From: Micropterix aruncella
Lineage: Eukaryota; Arthropoda; Insecta; Lepidoptera; Micropterigidae
Direction: 5' to 3'
Assembly (NCBI GenBank): GCA_944548615.1
Contig: OX155952.1
Coordinates: 32,937,096 to 33,001,095 of the forward strand
Length of the DNA stretch: 64,000 nt
Shown here: in pieces, positions 39,484 through 53,064 of the stretch
How positions within the stretch are numbered: position 1 is the stretch's first letter
How the letters are laid out: every line of letters begins with the position of its first letter
Notes under the pieces: model-generated
Told to the model about the DNA's origin: nothing
The model's database searches: none
What the model saw: the letters and a program-made list of their open reading frames with translations, nothing else
Translations under genes and position numbers: made by a program

Positions 39484-39904
39484 CAGCGGTTCCAAACCTG
39501 TTTTTGAAGCCTAACCCATAAAGCGGGTTAGGTATTAGCAAATACCCCAAAAAATATTATTTTCAAAATAAATTAACTATTGCATTTTGTCTTTAAATTG
39601 CAAAAAATAAATGTTTAGTTTCTACAATCCGTTTTATATTCGATGCAGTTTCAGCCAATACACATCGTAAGTCGTGCTCCTATTCCAATCGCTACAGAAA
39701 ATATCATTAACTAAAATTGTCGAATTCGCTAACTAATCCCTAATGATTAGTAATTAGGTAGAGGTTAGATCTGATTGAGATGAGACTGTGTAATTAATGT
39801 TGTTTTCTGGTTGAACGATGATCCATCCTTGTTTTATCTTTAACCCTCAGAAAACCCCATTTTGCCCTTTTGGGTGTAGATACCCCCCAGGTTGGTAATC
39901 GCTG
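39484..39904. mobile_element. hAT-like MITE (421 bp)
   Basis: The left end CAGCGGTTCCAAACCTG and right end CAGGTTGGTAATCGCTG are inverted repeats. They are flanked by ATCTAGAC (39476-39483) and ATCTAGAT (39905-39912), an 8-bp target duplication with one mismatch, as made by hAT transposases. The body has no transposase. Confidence 0.75.
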
Positions 39905-40028
39905 ATCTAGATAGAATATCTCTTCATTTTGTCTCGAATCGCTTTTCCTGAATTCTAAGAAATGTGCTATTGTTTGGTTTACGAGGGAAAACAGTATTTT
40001 GAATTATATCATCAAAAATATATCGATA

Positions 40029-40054
40029 ACCAAGGCAAATACAATTTGCCTTGG
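40029..40054. repeat. Short perfect hairpin
   Basis: CCAAGGCAAAT and ATTTGCCTTGG are perfect inverted arms separated by ACA-type loop bases, immediately before the 104-bp minisatellite. Confidence 0.7.
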
Positions 40055-40065
40055 TCATATAAGAC

Positions 40066-40472
40066 AGATTCCAAATATACTTTACTAGAATATTACCATC
40101 CCTATTTATACAAATGTCATATCGTTTCAGAGACAATAACCGCGCTGAAATGATTATATCATAGAGAAGAGATTCCAAATATACTTTACTATAATATTAA
40201 AATCCCTATTTATACAAGTGTCATATCGTTTCAGAGGCAAAAACAGCGCTGACATGATTATATCATAGAGAAGATATTCCAAATATACTTTAGTATAATA
40301 TTAAAATCCCTATTTTCATGAGTGTCATATCATTTCAGAGGCAATAACAGCGCTGAAATGAATATATCATAGAGAAGAGATTCTAAATATACTTTACTAT
40401 AATAATAAAATCGCCATTTATATAATTGTCATATCATTTCAGAGGCAATAACAGCGCTGACATGATTTTATC
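40066..40472 (+). repeat. 104-bp minisatellite, about 3.9 units
   Basis: The block CCAAATATACTTTA recurs at 40071, 40175, 40279 and (as CTAAATATAC) 40383, exactly 104 bp apart. Each unit contains GTCATATCGTTTCAGAGGCA and an ACAGCGCTGA-type core. Confidence 0.92.
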
Positions 40473-41696
40473 CCCTCGAAACAAAAAGAAACGTAATAAT
40501 TTATTCCGTATCGTTCAAATCGAAAGCGTGCGTCAAAAAAATGTCACGTCAACTTTAAAATGCCGTCAACTTTAAAATCACGTCAACTTTAAATATTAAT
40601 CACTTTATCACCGAGTCAAAATACTATGCAAACGATTTTATATATTCATATTTAGTTACACAAAATAAATTGGAGTGGCTTCATACAATTTTTGACATGG
40701 AAACGTCTTTTAAATCGATGCCAGGTGTGGGGAGCAATAGCACTCAAATAAGCGACAGTTTCTGACGAAGTTAATGGAAACTCCAAGAGCTCGTCTAAAA
40801 ATAGATATAGCGGCCATATTGATCTGGTTTTTATTCAAAAGGATGGAAGTTTGTGCAAGTACTTATTTAGCAAATCAACATTACACACTAGTTCATTGAG
40901 TTCACACACTAGTTCATTGAGATATAATATACATACGAGTACATAAATATAAAAGGCATTAAATATGCAAGCTGAAGCATTAAAAATAGTAAGAGTAACA
41001 GAATACATAAAAAGAAACAATCGATCTTATTCTAGCATAAACAGCCTCGCAGTAAAAATATCCAAATCTGACGCTGTCGAACATAGCACATTTATGTGTC
41101 GTAAAGTACGCGTAAGGAGACTCCATTGACTTAAGTTGGTTTGCGAGGACGGCTTCGCAAATAATGTGACCGAGCTCGAATGTAGTTATCCGGAACAAAG
41201 AGACAAATCTTCGCTAGCATGCTAAGATGATCAACTTTGCCCCGGACCAGCTTAAAAGCGAAGGCTATGGTGAGCATTTCTCTACGCAAATTAAGGGAAT
41301 TACAGCCCACCATGCCGAGTATCACTCCGGCATTCGTAGCGGTTTGGACGTCGCAAACTGCGCACGTGCGAAATGAACCCACGGTTTTCGACTGTCCAGA
41401 TTTGACACGTTTCCATAAACGGGATTATATGTCATAGGATAAATCTTCGATCCGAGAGAATCAGTAGCTCTTAACTCACCCTGGGCTCCAAGTGTGTATC
41501 CTAAATACTAAAAAAGATACAATCCTTAAAATGTTGCGATAAATGAGGCGCAACGTAAAGCTCAACAACAATTACAAAAATCAGGTACGAATGCGTAGAG
41601 CACAACATTTAAAAGAGTCAAAAACCACGTGCAATACAGCCGCGATTTAAGGCGACGTAAGCGCGCTCGGACAACTTAGCCCTCTTGTCCACAAGC
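40473..41696. other. Intergenic, no gene recognised
   Basis: Small frames on both strands (for example 41131-41382 minus) have no recognised domain. CACGTCAACTTTAAAAT-type units repeat near 40545-40595. Confidence 0.45.
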
Positions 41697-41927
41697 GTTT
41701 TTCGCCATTAAAATCCATGGTCAATTCGTTGTATCGTCAGTAGGGTTATGGATCACTATGGAAGCTTGTCCACGGACAAGGCGGAAAACCGGACGGCGCC
41801 GCCGCCATATCTGTGGTCAAGCTTTCATAGTGATTCCGTTTCAGTTTCAGTCAAGCTTTCGCCGTGTGGCCACTGACGACACGGCGAATTGTCCGTGGAT
41901 TTTCACTGAGAAAAAAGCTTCTGACGT
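41697..41927. mobile_element. Imperfect foldback element
   Basis: AAAATCCATGGTCAATTCG with TCACTATGGAAGCTTGTCCA on the left is mirrored by TTTCATAGTGATTCC and GGCGAATTGTCCGTGGATTT on the right, around a GC-rich loop (41785-41810). The right arm is longer because of an internal duplication. No transposase is seen. Confidence 0.6.
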
Positions 41928-42676
41928 CAGCCTGTCAAGTATGGATGGGGATTTTGTTGCCGATGAGATGAGGAGTGCAATTATTCATTCAATATACTAA
42001 CCGATTTCACAGTTCAGGATTAAGGATTAAAAAAAATTACCTGGATATTACCTACGTGATCTTTCACGTAATTGCCACGTAAATTCCACGTAAAAGAGAC
42101 TTAGATAAACTGTTCCAAAAACAAACGAAAACAAAATCTATGCACAATTGTATTGCTCAATTTAAATTATTTCGTTATTTCATATTATAATATTTTAAAA
42201 ATCAGCTAATAATAAAGTAGGGCATTCACTTTGCCCGCCCGCGTCGTTGCCTAACGTAATATTGCTTTTGTTACAATTATATGGGTGATCTATATGTGAG
42301 ACTTCGTGCGTCCATAAAAATTGCGTTTTATATTATTATTGATATAAAATAACGCTCCGGATCATCCTGTCCATGTCGCGAGGGCTCAACTTGCTTATTT
42401 TTCTTGTGATTCTCACTGCAGTGGCGTCTCGTAGGCATGCGTTAAGGAATTTATCCGGTGATACCACGTACATGCTTATATTAGCAGTAATTCCTCGCAA
42501 ACAATTTAACCCTTTGACAGTTTTAATCGTCAGTACAGTAAACTAAAAATAATTTACACAGCTAAAAAAATCGGTTGTGTCACCTTAAGACTTTCTCGGC
42601 AAGTAACCAGGGACTTACTTCATATGAATTTTTATTTCATAAATAAAGTGGATGAGCAGCGAAAATACCTGTTAAT
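41928..42676. other. Intergenic, no gene recognised
   Basis: AT-rich. At 42506 TTAACCCTTTGACAG looks like a lone piggyBac-type end, but no partner is seen. Confidence 0.4.
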
Positions 42677-43905
42677 ATGTTCAAAGTTCAAAGTTCAAAG
42701 TTCAAAGTTTTTTTATTCCAAAAAACCCGGTAAGGGTATAGAACTTACAATTAATAAATACATTTTTTATAATATTCATATTTTAAACATATCATATATC
42801 TGGCAAAAATAAAATTAAATCACGTTAGAAATCTGAAAGTCAATAAACTATACAAAATCAACCATTACATTGTCTAAATATCAAAAAGATCATTTAGGAA
42901 TATCAAAAATAGACATACCAAATCCAAAAATAAAAAAAAAGTATAAATCTTTAAATAAAAAAAACAATAATAATAATAATAATAATCAAGGAGTCCAATT
43001 TGGAAACCATCAAATAATAATCAGAGTAAAAATATAAAAATAAAAGCAATAATTCCTAAATCATGTTACATAATCAGTAAGTAAATTGTCTATAAAATGA
43101 AGTGTTCGGAATAGGATTAAAATGGAAGTTAAAAAAAATAAAAATAAATAAAATAAACAAGTAGTCAATTGTGAATATAAAATTTTAAAAGTCCGTGCCA
43201 TATAAACATTTTTGCATTAAAAATTCCTTGGTAAGTTTTTTAAATAGTGCATATGTTTGTATATTTCTTAATTCATCTGGTAACCTGTTATACAATGTTA
43301 TGCTTCTGTGTTGAGTTGTCCTTTGAAATTGTGATGTTGCAGGTATAGAATTATGAGTATACATCGATTTGTGCCTTGTATTGTGGGAATGTATGTGGGC
43401 AAGAGTTTGGTGCTTTCCTTTATTTTTATAGAATTTGCACAGGCTTTCGTGAATAAGTATGGTATAAACGGTGGGGATCTTTAGTTCACGAAATAGTGGT
43501 TTGCAAGATTCTCTTATATTTAATCCGCGTATTGCTCTCAGGGCCCTTTTTTGTAAAATAAATACCTCTTTAATATCAGTGGCATTTGCCCAGAATAAAA
43601 TCCCATATCTCAAGTGGGATTCAACCAGAGAATAGTATGCACTCACAATTTCCTTTTCGTCCAATATTTTTCTTAATCTGGATACCGCATAGAAAGCTGA
43701 ACATAATTTTGACTTAAGCTGGTCTAATTGGGTTTTCCATGACATATTTTCATCGATGTAAATTCCTAGAAATTTAGTCGACTTGGCAATCTCGATAGAA
43801 TAATTTAACGCGAACTGTTTTTCTTTTTTATTTGAGAAGTTTATCAACACTGTTTTGCTTAAAACCGACGCAATGCGATGAAAATTTGAATTTCGAACAC
43901 GCGTC
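42677..43905 (-). mobile_element. 5'-truncated LINE (Jockey/CR1-like) with CAAAGTT tail
   Basis: The minus strand holds the reverse transcriptase end (entered separately), a ~500-bp AT-rich 3' UTR and a tail of about four TTTGAAC units at 42677-42707. The 5' side is cut within the RT coding region near 43900, the usual result of incomplete target-primed reverse transcription. Confidence 0.75.
43185..43900 (-). CDS. LINE reverse transcriptase, C-terminal fragment
   Basis: The open frame reads STKFLGIYIDENMSWKTQL, FYAVSRLRKILDE, HLRYGILFWANATD, VFILQKRALRAIRGL and ITLYNRLPDELRNIQ, and ends near YGTDF. These are the FLGxxID..W and QKRALR blocks of Jockey/CR1-clade reverse transcriptases after the palm. 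The palm with the catalytic aspartates is not present. The first ~35 codons of the frame (to 43985) are unrelated flank. The frame is intact over ~230 residues, so the copy is fairly young. Confidence 0.78.
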
Positions 43906-44154
43906 ATCTCGTTCAATTTAAAAATAAAAATGCAAACGCAGATCGCCGTGACCCTTCGAAGTCGAATTTCGAAAGATCCACGCATCGCAAGCGTCGCCGC
44001 TTTTAAGGGCCTTAGTATTTAATTAATTTATTGCGGACCTCAAATTTATTTCTATTGCTTGTATAGAAGATTTACCAACCAAAATTAAACATTGTGATTT
44101 TACCCCAATAAGGCACCTGTGTACCGAATTTCAAGTTTCAATAAAAGTATGATA
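43906..44154. other. Flank of LINE, no gene recognised
   Basis: AT-rich sequence between the LINE break and the microsatellite-associated repeat. Confidence 0.4.
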
Positions 44155-44279
44155 AGCGAAACCTTTTGGTCGACCGATTTCAACCACAATCTTTTGAACT
44201 ATTGCCATAACCAAATGACGCCTGCACGTTAAATTTCAGCACAATCGAAGAAAGCGTTTAGACGCTATCGTGGAGGAAC

Positions 44280-44280
<1 letters not shown>
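44155..44280 (-). repeat. Microsatellite-associated repeat, copy 2
   Basis: The reverse complement reads TTCCTCCACGATAGCGTCTA, then GCTGAAATTTAACGTGCAGG and GGTTGAAATCGGTC, matching 14700-14860. It abuts the CA/GA array exactly where copy 1 abuts its TG tract. Confidence 0.7.
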
Positions 44281-46144
<1,864 letters not shown>

Positions 46145-46715
46145 CTGTTATACCAACGCTAAATCTTGAAACTAATAACATTACTAATGCCATTATTCGT
46201 AAATTTCTGGGCATAAAAATCGATATTTACTGAAGATGGAATGGTCACTGTAAAGAGCTAAGCGACACAGTTTTCGCATGTTTTCTATTGCGGCAATTCA
46301 GAAAACTCATAAGTTCAACCAAACTATCTACTCGGCACATTTAGAATCACATCTAAGGTAAGGAATCCGAATTGGTTTTGGACCGAATGCATACTTAACT
46401 CTTCTGGACTCCTGTCGTGGTTATTTTAGATTCCTAAATTTCGTCTTTATAAACGATCGAATGAGTAAAATTAGATTATAGATTATAAAAACATGCGAAC
46501 ACAGGGAGAAAACTACAACCACTACACAGGACCCAGGAATGGTTTACTAATATCACCACTGAAATCTCTCTAAGGCATACAAACTATTGTGTAAGCAAGA
46601 AAAACTACAACGTTTCGAAAAAAACTCAAATGATAGAAAACCTGACCCAAGAGAACTTTATTATGTAAACGAGTACATGTTTCCATCGTGGATATATGAA
46701 CTAAATTCGTTTATA
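46145..46715 (+). pseudogene. LINE reverse transcriptase remnant (Jockey/CR1-like)
   Basis: One frame reads NAIIRKFLGIKIDIY then WNGHCKELSDTVFACFLLRQ, FRKLISSTKLST, the FLGIxID block and what follows it. After frameshifts the tail reads RELYYVNEYMF near 46650. It is heavily decayed, with several frame changes. Confidence 0.6.
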
Positions 46716-46737
46716 TAATTATATTACAGCGATTAAT

Positions 46738-47825
46738 ACATTCTTATTGCCTCTACTCAGGAAGACCTACAAAGGTTGGTTGACAGAGTTAATGAGTGCA
46801 GTGAAAACGCTGGCTTGTCAATAAATATTTCGAAAATCAAAGTCATAGGTATTACCAGGGATTCGGAATTACGACCTATTATATCGGTAGCAAATAGAGT
46901 GGTCAACTACAACGGGCGAACCCGTCACCTCAGGAAGTTTTAACGATTGTTCGTTCTATCTCCCGTGAATAGAGCGCAGAAGACTTGGACAAAACAGTCC
47001 ACCGTCAAATTCCGCCACATGCCCGTAAGAGGCCATCGCTTTATCCGCGAGATAGCCAGGTATGTTACACAGCGGGATTACACTCACGCCCTTACTTCCA
47101 ATTGCGACCAGATTACTCCGGTCTCTCGATTGGTTACGAGTTCGAGGTCGCTTGCGCGGTCCTGTCCCCTTCGAAGCGGTGAAACGGTATATCGGTAGCA
47201 GGTAGAGTTCTTTAGCGGGTCCAGCAATACAATTATCTCGGTGCATGGGTAAATAAAATATAGGATTCCGATCAAGAAATTAAAACCCGGATAGAAATAA
47301 TAATAATAATAATAATAAATGAGAAAATCAATCTAAGACTCAGAACTCGGATCCTGCATTACTACATCTGACCAGTGGTTATGTACGGCAGCGAAGCGTT
47401 GATCATAAAAGAATACACCAGACGGCGCGGCGGCTAGAAGCGTTTGAGATGTGATGCTACCGTCTAATGCTCCATATAAGTTGGACCCATAAAGTGAGCA
47501 ATGAAATAGTGCTTCAGCGTGCTGGTACGACCCGAAAATTGTTGCATACCGCCAAAAAGCGCAAGATTGAACATCTGGGGCACGTGCTGCGGCACGACAG
47601 ATATCAGCTGTTCCAACTGATATTGATGGGTAAAATTGAGGGTAAACGGCGTCGTGAAAGTAGGAAAAAGTCTTGGCTGTGCAATGTCAGAGCAGGGACC
47701 GGGATCACTAATACGCAACAGCTCTTCCGGATGGTGCAAGACCAAAAAAAAAATTCTGAGCTAACGAACAAACTACAGTAATGGACAGGTACTTCAAGAA
47801 GAAGACGAAGATTACGTTAGATTAT
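46738..47825 (+). pseudogene. RTE-like LINE remnant, split by an inserted repeat
   Basis: 46740-46905 reads QEDLQRLVDRVNECSENAGL then SINISKIKVIG, an RTE-type reverse transcriptase block. It resumes at 47187 with RVQQYNYLGAWVN and continues to VSNEIVLQRAGTTRKLLHTA, KKRKIEHLGHVLRHDRYQLF, GKRRRESRKKSWLCNVRAG and a stop near 47780. RKxxxLGHVLRH..Y.LxQLILxGKIxGxR..GR is the diagnostic C-terminus of RTE elements. Stops and frameshifts show it is dead. The tail ends AAGAAGAAGACGAAG. The last ~100 bp recur at 51764-51886. Confidence 0.75.
46905..47186 (+). mobile_element. GC-rich interspersed repeat, copy C, inserted in the RTE remnant
   Basis: The insertion is bordered by TATATCGGTAGCAAATAGAG (46879-46898) and TATATCGGTAGCAGGTAGAG (47187-47206), a probable ~20-bp target duplication. 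Inside are ATGCCCGTAAGAGGCCATCG, ACGCCCTTACTTCCAATTGC and GAGGTCGCTTGCGCGG, shared with copies A, B and D. So the family was mobile as a unit of roughly 280 bp. Confidence 0.6.
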
Positions 47826-49299
47826 AAACGATACAGAAATACCTAAATTTGAAATGTAACCAACAGCATGGTTGCACTCGTATCGCGTGCCCCCGCCACT
47901 TTAAAGAAACGTTCCCGCCGATGAAAGCGTCCTTATTTACCCTCGACGGTCTAAGTCCCCTCCCCCTCTTTCCATTCACGCGATATACGTTCACTTAGGA
48001 GAAAAGTGAGTTTGATTGAAACTACTCTTTCATCGATTGCCGCTCCTATTGGTATCACCCACCGACCATGCTAGGCAAGCAAGGGACAATGCCATAGAAA
48101 TAGGATGTTTTTGGGTTAAGTTCTAACGATACGTAGTACTGTTTGAAGCATGTATTCGTTCAAATACGTGTAAATAAATGTTGTTGGTCAACAAATTAAG
48201 CTTGAGTTTATAATAGAAAAACTTGTAGTAAGATAAAACGAGTAAATACTTTTCGAAACGTTAGCGTTTGGTCTCAGATTGATTTATATTTAACAGTTAT
48301 AATGAGCTTAACCAAACGATGAATGAAAATAATTGATAATTTTTTTTTTCGAACGGATGATCCATGTAAAAGTTGTAGGCCTTTACTCAGCTTTAAATTT
48401 TGTAACTTAAGAACGCACAATCCGATTTCAAAAACTGATTGTGATTGCCATTCACCCGTTTGGAATTATAGCACTTGGTTTAAGGAACGCCCCCCAAAAT
48501 CTAACCAGCACTTCCCATTGATGAAATAACTGATAAGCGATTTTTTTTCATATCAGCTAAATCGTTTAAAGGTCAGCTTTAAATTTTGTAACTCAAGATC
48601 CTACAGTTCAATTTCAATTTTCTTACAAAAATCCGTTTTTTTATTGATTCGGATATCTCATGAAAAATTTGCAGGCCGTACGGATAAAAATGTGATTTCT
48701 CAATCGTGCGCTATGTATGAGAGTTTCCCGATCAAGTTCAGGTACGGAACCCTAAACGTATGCCTTTCTTGCTCTTATCACTTGCGTGATATCTTTATTA
48801 CGTACGAGCTAATGTAAATATAAGATACATGAAAGTTTATATGGAGACTGTTACACTCGCCATACTTTCAATTAAAAAGTAAAAGATCGAATGTTAGGTT
48901 ATGGAGAAATATTTTCATAATTTCCCGAAAGTAAACTACACACTGGACACCTGTTTTGTCCTTATAGTCATTATGTATTGTTATATTCATATATTGTAAC
49001 AGCCATAAATTGTAACAGCCATAAATGAAGAGCCAAATTTAAAAAAGATGTATCTCAATTATGTGCAGAATGAGTTTTTAATTAGTGACATCTTTGTAGT
49101 GCGTGAATGAATCAGTACGAGCAAGTAAGAAACTTTTGCTAAAAAACATTGAAAAACGTTTCTTTTAAAAACATTTTATTTTGTGATTTTTTTTCTTAGA
49201 AGTCATTCTATTTATTTTTTCATTATTATTTATTTTGAAATCATACCGTATTAATTGCACTGTAAATTACATTATGAAACTAAAGATTACTTAAAAAAC
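47826..49299. other. Intergenic, no gene recognised
   Basis: GCTTTAAATTTTGTAACT recurs at 48391 and 48575 in two loosely similar ~180-bp blocks. ATTGTAACAGCCATAAA is doubled near 48995-49025. No coding sequence is recognised. Confidence 0.45.
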
Positions 49300-50212
49300 C
49301 GATTCTGGATTTCCATGAAATCGAAGAAATTAACGTAGTTATTTAATAAAACTAAAATACCTAACACTTTATTACTACTTAAGATGTGTTTTGCGTTTAG
49401 GATGTGTGGCTGTGTGTGTGTGCATGTGTGCTTGCGAGTGTGTTGTGTGGGTGTGGAGTGAAAAAAATGCATATAATAGTAATAATACCGTATGTATAGT
49501 ATCATAATAGTAATAATCATGAATAAAATAGCTAAAAACAGTCAGTTTTTGTATTGGCTAGGGTTTCATTTACAAGGTATTTGTATGTGGTTATGCAATT
49601 ATTAAATATATGAAGACTATTTAAGTGGGTGTCGTAAAGCTCAGAGCAGCGTGTGAGGACTCCATTTCTGGATGAATTAGTTTTAAACCGTGGTAATCTA
49701 AAAAGGTGAAATTGGCGCGGGGTTCTCATTGGGGCGTTAATATTAAGCTTGCTTACCAGGTCAGTGCAGTCAAATATAGCATTCATTATTTAAAACAGGC
49801 ATAAAGTATCATTCATTTTGCGCCGATATGATAGAGCATTTATTTTAAATTGCAGGGCCGCCTCGTTAGTATTATTGCAATAACTTTGGTCTTGAAATTT
49901 AAATACCGAACGAACTTGTTTTGTATATTCTGTAATCTATAAATATGAACTTGATGGTGGGGAGACGATATTAGAGAGGCAAACTCAAGGTGCGACCGAA
50001 CAAACGCATTGTACAAATTTTTTAATATTAATGGATCAGAGAAAGGTTTGGATGCGCGAATTATGAAACCAAGCATTTTGGTGGATTTTTCCGCAATTGT
50101 TGCGACATGTGCCCGAAAACTTAACCTGTCGTATAATACCGTACCCAGGTCCTTGATAGAATTACACTTTGCTATAGGAAAATTATCTATTGAAAAAAAG
50201 TTTGACAATCGT
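49300..50212 (-). pseudogene. LINE reverse transcriptase end (Jockey/CR1-like), frameshifted
   Basis: From 50212 downward the minus strand reads FPIAKCNSIKDLGTVLYDRL, STKMLGFIIRASKPFSD, FVRSHLEFASLI and YRLQNIQNKFVRYLNFK. After a frame break near 49840 it continues MNAIFDCTDLVSKLNI, RFKTNSSRNGVLTRCSELY to a stop near 49532. The order DLG..YDRLSF.H, NAFVRSHLEFAS and Q.K.(V)RYL is typical of this clade. The 5' truncation is adjacent to a foldback mini-element. The 3' UTR includes a TG-rich tract at 49400-49460. Confidence 0.75.
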
Positions 50213-50305
50213 TGAGTGCGCTGCATCTTCTAGCAGTAGGTAAAATAGCGCGAATAAACAATATTCGCGAGATTTTAACTATTGCTAGATGGCGCAACGC
50301 GCTCA
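50211..50305. mobile_element. 97-bp-type foldback mini-element, copy 2
   Basis: GTTGAGTGCGCTGCATCTTC to GATGGCGCAACGCGCTCA forms one hairpin centred on AATAAACAATATT. It corresponds to 28006-28102. It sits exactly at the truncated 5' end of the neighbouring LINE. Confidence 0.68.
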
Positions 50306-51554
50306 TAAATTTTAACATATTTTTATATATTATATATAATATTATATATCTTTTTATACTTTTTATACATCTCTTTTTATACTATTTTTCAAAATAAACA
50401 AAACAATTTTTCAAATCTTGTTCTTTTTATAGTTTAATTTTATACTTGCTTATTATACCCACTATTAGACTATCACTAGTGAAAAACTCACCAAACTTAT
50501 ATTTCTAAGTTTGCATTTTTTTCGAAATGTTCGGTCCTTCTAACATTTCAAAAAAAATGGAGGGGCTGTTTAAAATTTACCCTGGGCGCCTTCCCGGGCA
50601 TTTTCCCTAAAAATATCACAATCTCTTAAAGCACCATCCAGAAATGACAATCCAGCACTGTCGCTACTATTTCGCGATGTCGCGTTAGTGAGATTACATT
50701 TCCATACCCCGTCGCGTCGTCGTCCCCTCCGTCGGTTGTTTTCCTAGTAGTCGATGTTGAGCTAGTATAAGGGAGATTTTGGTAGATAAAGGCCGCGCGA
50801 TGTCGCATCGAAAGAAGGGCGCCTTTGATGGTTACATATGCAAAGTAAGGGAAAGGTGTTCACTTTTCTTTTGACATCCTATGCATAATGTGTACGCGAT
50901 TTGTTGAAGAGTAAAAAGCGCCGGAAGGTGTTTGTTCTCTACGTTTTTACTTCGCACCCTCTTTACTGCGGCATGCTGTACACTGTACAGCACATTAAAA
51001 GAAAATTATAAAACTATCCCTTTCAAAATATAAGATGATGGCTATAAAAATGGGCGAAAACTACATATGGGGACGTCTACTATAAACTACACATCAGACG
51101 AATTTTAGAGAAAAGGGGTAAATATTGACCAGCAATCTTAATTTTGGAAATAAAGCTAAAAGGTAAATAATTTAAAACGCTTGATTGTATTATTATCAAA
51201 TCTATAATATTTATCATGCGGACAGAAAACTATAATAAAACTTTAAATATTGTAAAAATATCATCGAGCAAAATAGTAAGGTAATACGAACCTCTCAATT
51301 AATGGTAATCCATATCATCCGAAATATCATAATCCATTTAAATTCATAGTGACAGCATATTTTTTAAATTTCTCAACAATAAATATTAATTATAATTATT
51401 AAATGTAGTGAATAAAGTGCAATTATGCAGTCTAGATTAACCTGCGATTGACACAGGCCGCGTCCTGAATATACTCGATCGCCGTTTGCATATCGGTCTA
51501 ATTATAACGGGAAGCAAAAGTATATAGCAAAAGACCGAGTCAATAACGGTATAA
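50306..51554. other. Intergenic, no gene recognised
   Basis: Only AT-rich sequence is seen. A minus-strand frame at 50626-50808 carries no domain. Confidence 0.45.
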
Positions 51555-51886
51555 CCATTCCCATCTGGGCAACGGGTTGAAGAGGTCTCAGCGACCTAAG
51601 GTCCTAAGTAGACCTGAAATGTCTGGTGCAGAAGGCAACGGGAGACCACTGCACTATATATCCCTAGTAGTTAGCAATGGAAAAATCAAAAATAGCCATG
51701 GCCCCGAGTGCCCAGCGGCCCTTAAATAGGTCAGGGGTGCTAAGAATCCCCGGGTGGAAAACTGGACCGGGATCACTAGTACCGAACAGCTTTTCCGGAT
51801 GGCGCAAGACCGACAAAAGTATTCAGAACTAACGGCCAACCTCCAGTAATGGAGAGGCACTTCGATAATAAAAAGAATATCATCCT
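51555..51886 (+). mobile_element. SINE/RTE 3'-end fragment
   Basis: GAAGGCAACGGGAGACCACT then CACTATATATCCCTAGTAGT is followed by GACCGGGATCACTAGTACCG, TTTTCCGGATGGCGCAAGAC and CTCCAGTAATGGAGAGGCAC. The last three blocks match the 3' end of the RTE remnant at 47697-47800. It could be a SINE that borrows the RTE tail or a short RTE copy. Confidence 0.6.
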
Positions 51887-51892
51887 TTTCTA

Positions 51893-52228
51893 ATGGTTCC
51901 GTGTACCAACAACGGTGGTGCTGGCCAAACTCTTTGTCAGCGGCGGGTAGTTGTGTCGATCTGACATCTTCAACCTTTGAATCGATCCGTCGGCCACCTG
52001 ATCCCGAGTGACCATGGAGGGCAAAGGGCGTCGCAGTACGCAAATTATATAAAGTGAATAACCGCGCACGTCAGGTAGAGGCCGCGCAAGCGACCTAGAA
52101 CCCGTGACCAGACCGGGTGATGGAGAAATCTTTCCAAATCTGGTAGTAAGGGCGTGAAGTTCGCCCGCTGGTTTTACATTCCTGTGTCTCGCGGTAAGGC
52201 TTCGGCTTCTTACTGGCATGTTAGCCAA
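51893..52228 (-). repeat. GC-rich interspersed repeat, copy D
   Basis: The reverse complement contains AAGCCTTACCGCGAGACACA, CACGCCCTTACTACCAGATT and GGTCGCTTGCGCGGCCTCTA, matching 30490-30720 closely. It is directly next to the RTE-tail fragment, which suggests the same machinery may move both. Confidence 0.6.
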
Positions 52229-53064
52229 GCTAAACTGTAGACTGTGTTATTTCTGAGTGTGTAATTATCTCTCGGCTGAAAAAACGATGTATATCGTTAT
52301 ATACAAATCTCCTCTACTCTTTACCCGGTTTTATACAAATCTCCTCTAATTACTACTATATTTAATACAAGTGTATATATATTGAATAAAATAAATGACG
52401 ATGGACAATAATGAATATTCAAAAAGAGATTAGGTTGTCATTGTCATAGTCAGTGACTGCGATAACGTAATCTCCTATTGAATCGTCACAAATCTACATG
52501 ACGAATTGTTGTATCTCGTCGATCCAATCAATGCAATCAACGCAACACAACGGCGATGTCGTCGTATACTTGTAGCTACATATTTTAGAGTGATTGGATC
52601 GGCCATTAGATAATTATATGCCGCTTGTTAGCTTTGTATCCGCATTAATTACCATTAATCAGATCCAATATCATTCATTTCAACGATCCCGTGTGATTAG
52701 TGCGAATCGAGTAACAGATTAGTATCGCCTAATAATGTGGCGTTAGTGATACAGCTTGACACACCTTTATATGAAATAACCACACGGGAGTAATCCCTTA
52801 ATGATACATCTTCATTGACCGGGATTAGAACTATTGGGAATGGGTTTTTGGCAAGTATTAATTTGTGTTCGATCTGGTTATACGTTTCTTCATTATAATA
52901 GCAATTAATATATATGACAAACTTATTTATTTATTCATACATATAAAATATATATTTTAATGTTGTCATACAGGTTTCTGTGCTAGAAAGATATTGACCA
53001 TGCTCATCAGGTCATGCACATGGTCATATGAGACGTGTGACCTCTCAATATATGTTTTAACCTC
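52229..53064. other. Intergenic, no gene recognised
   Basis: AT-rich; nothing recognised. Confidence 0.45.

Noticed and set aside
41906..41918. Another copy of the CACTGAGA MITE
   Set aside because: Only one end-like match (CACTGAGAAAAAA) is present and the surrounding sequence belongs to a different foldback element.
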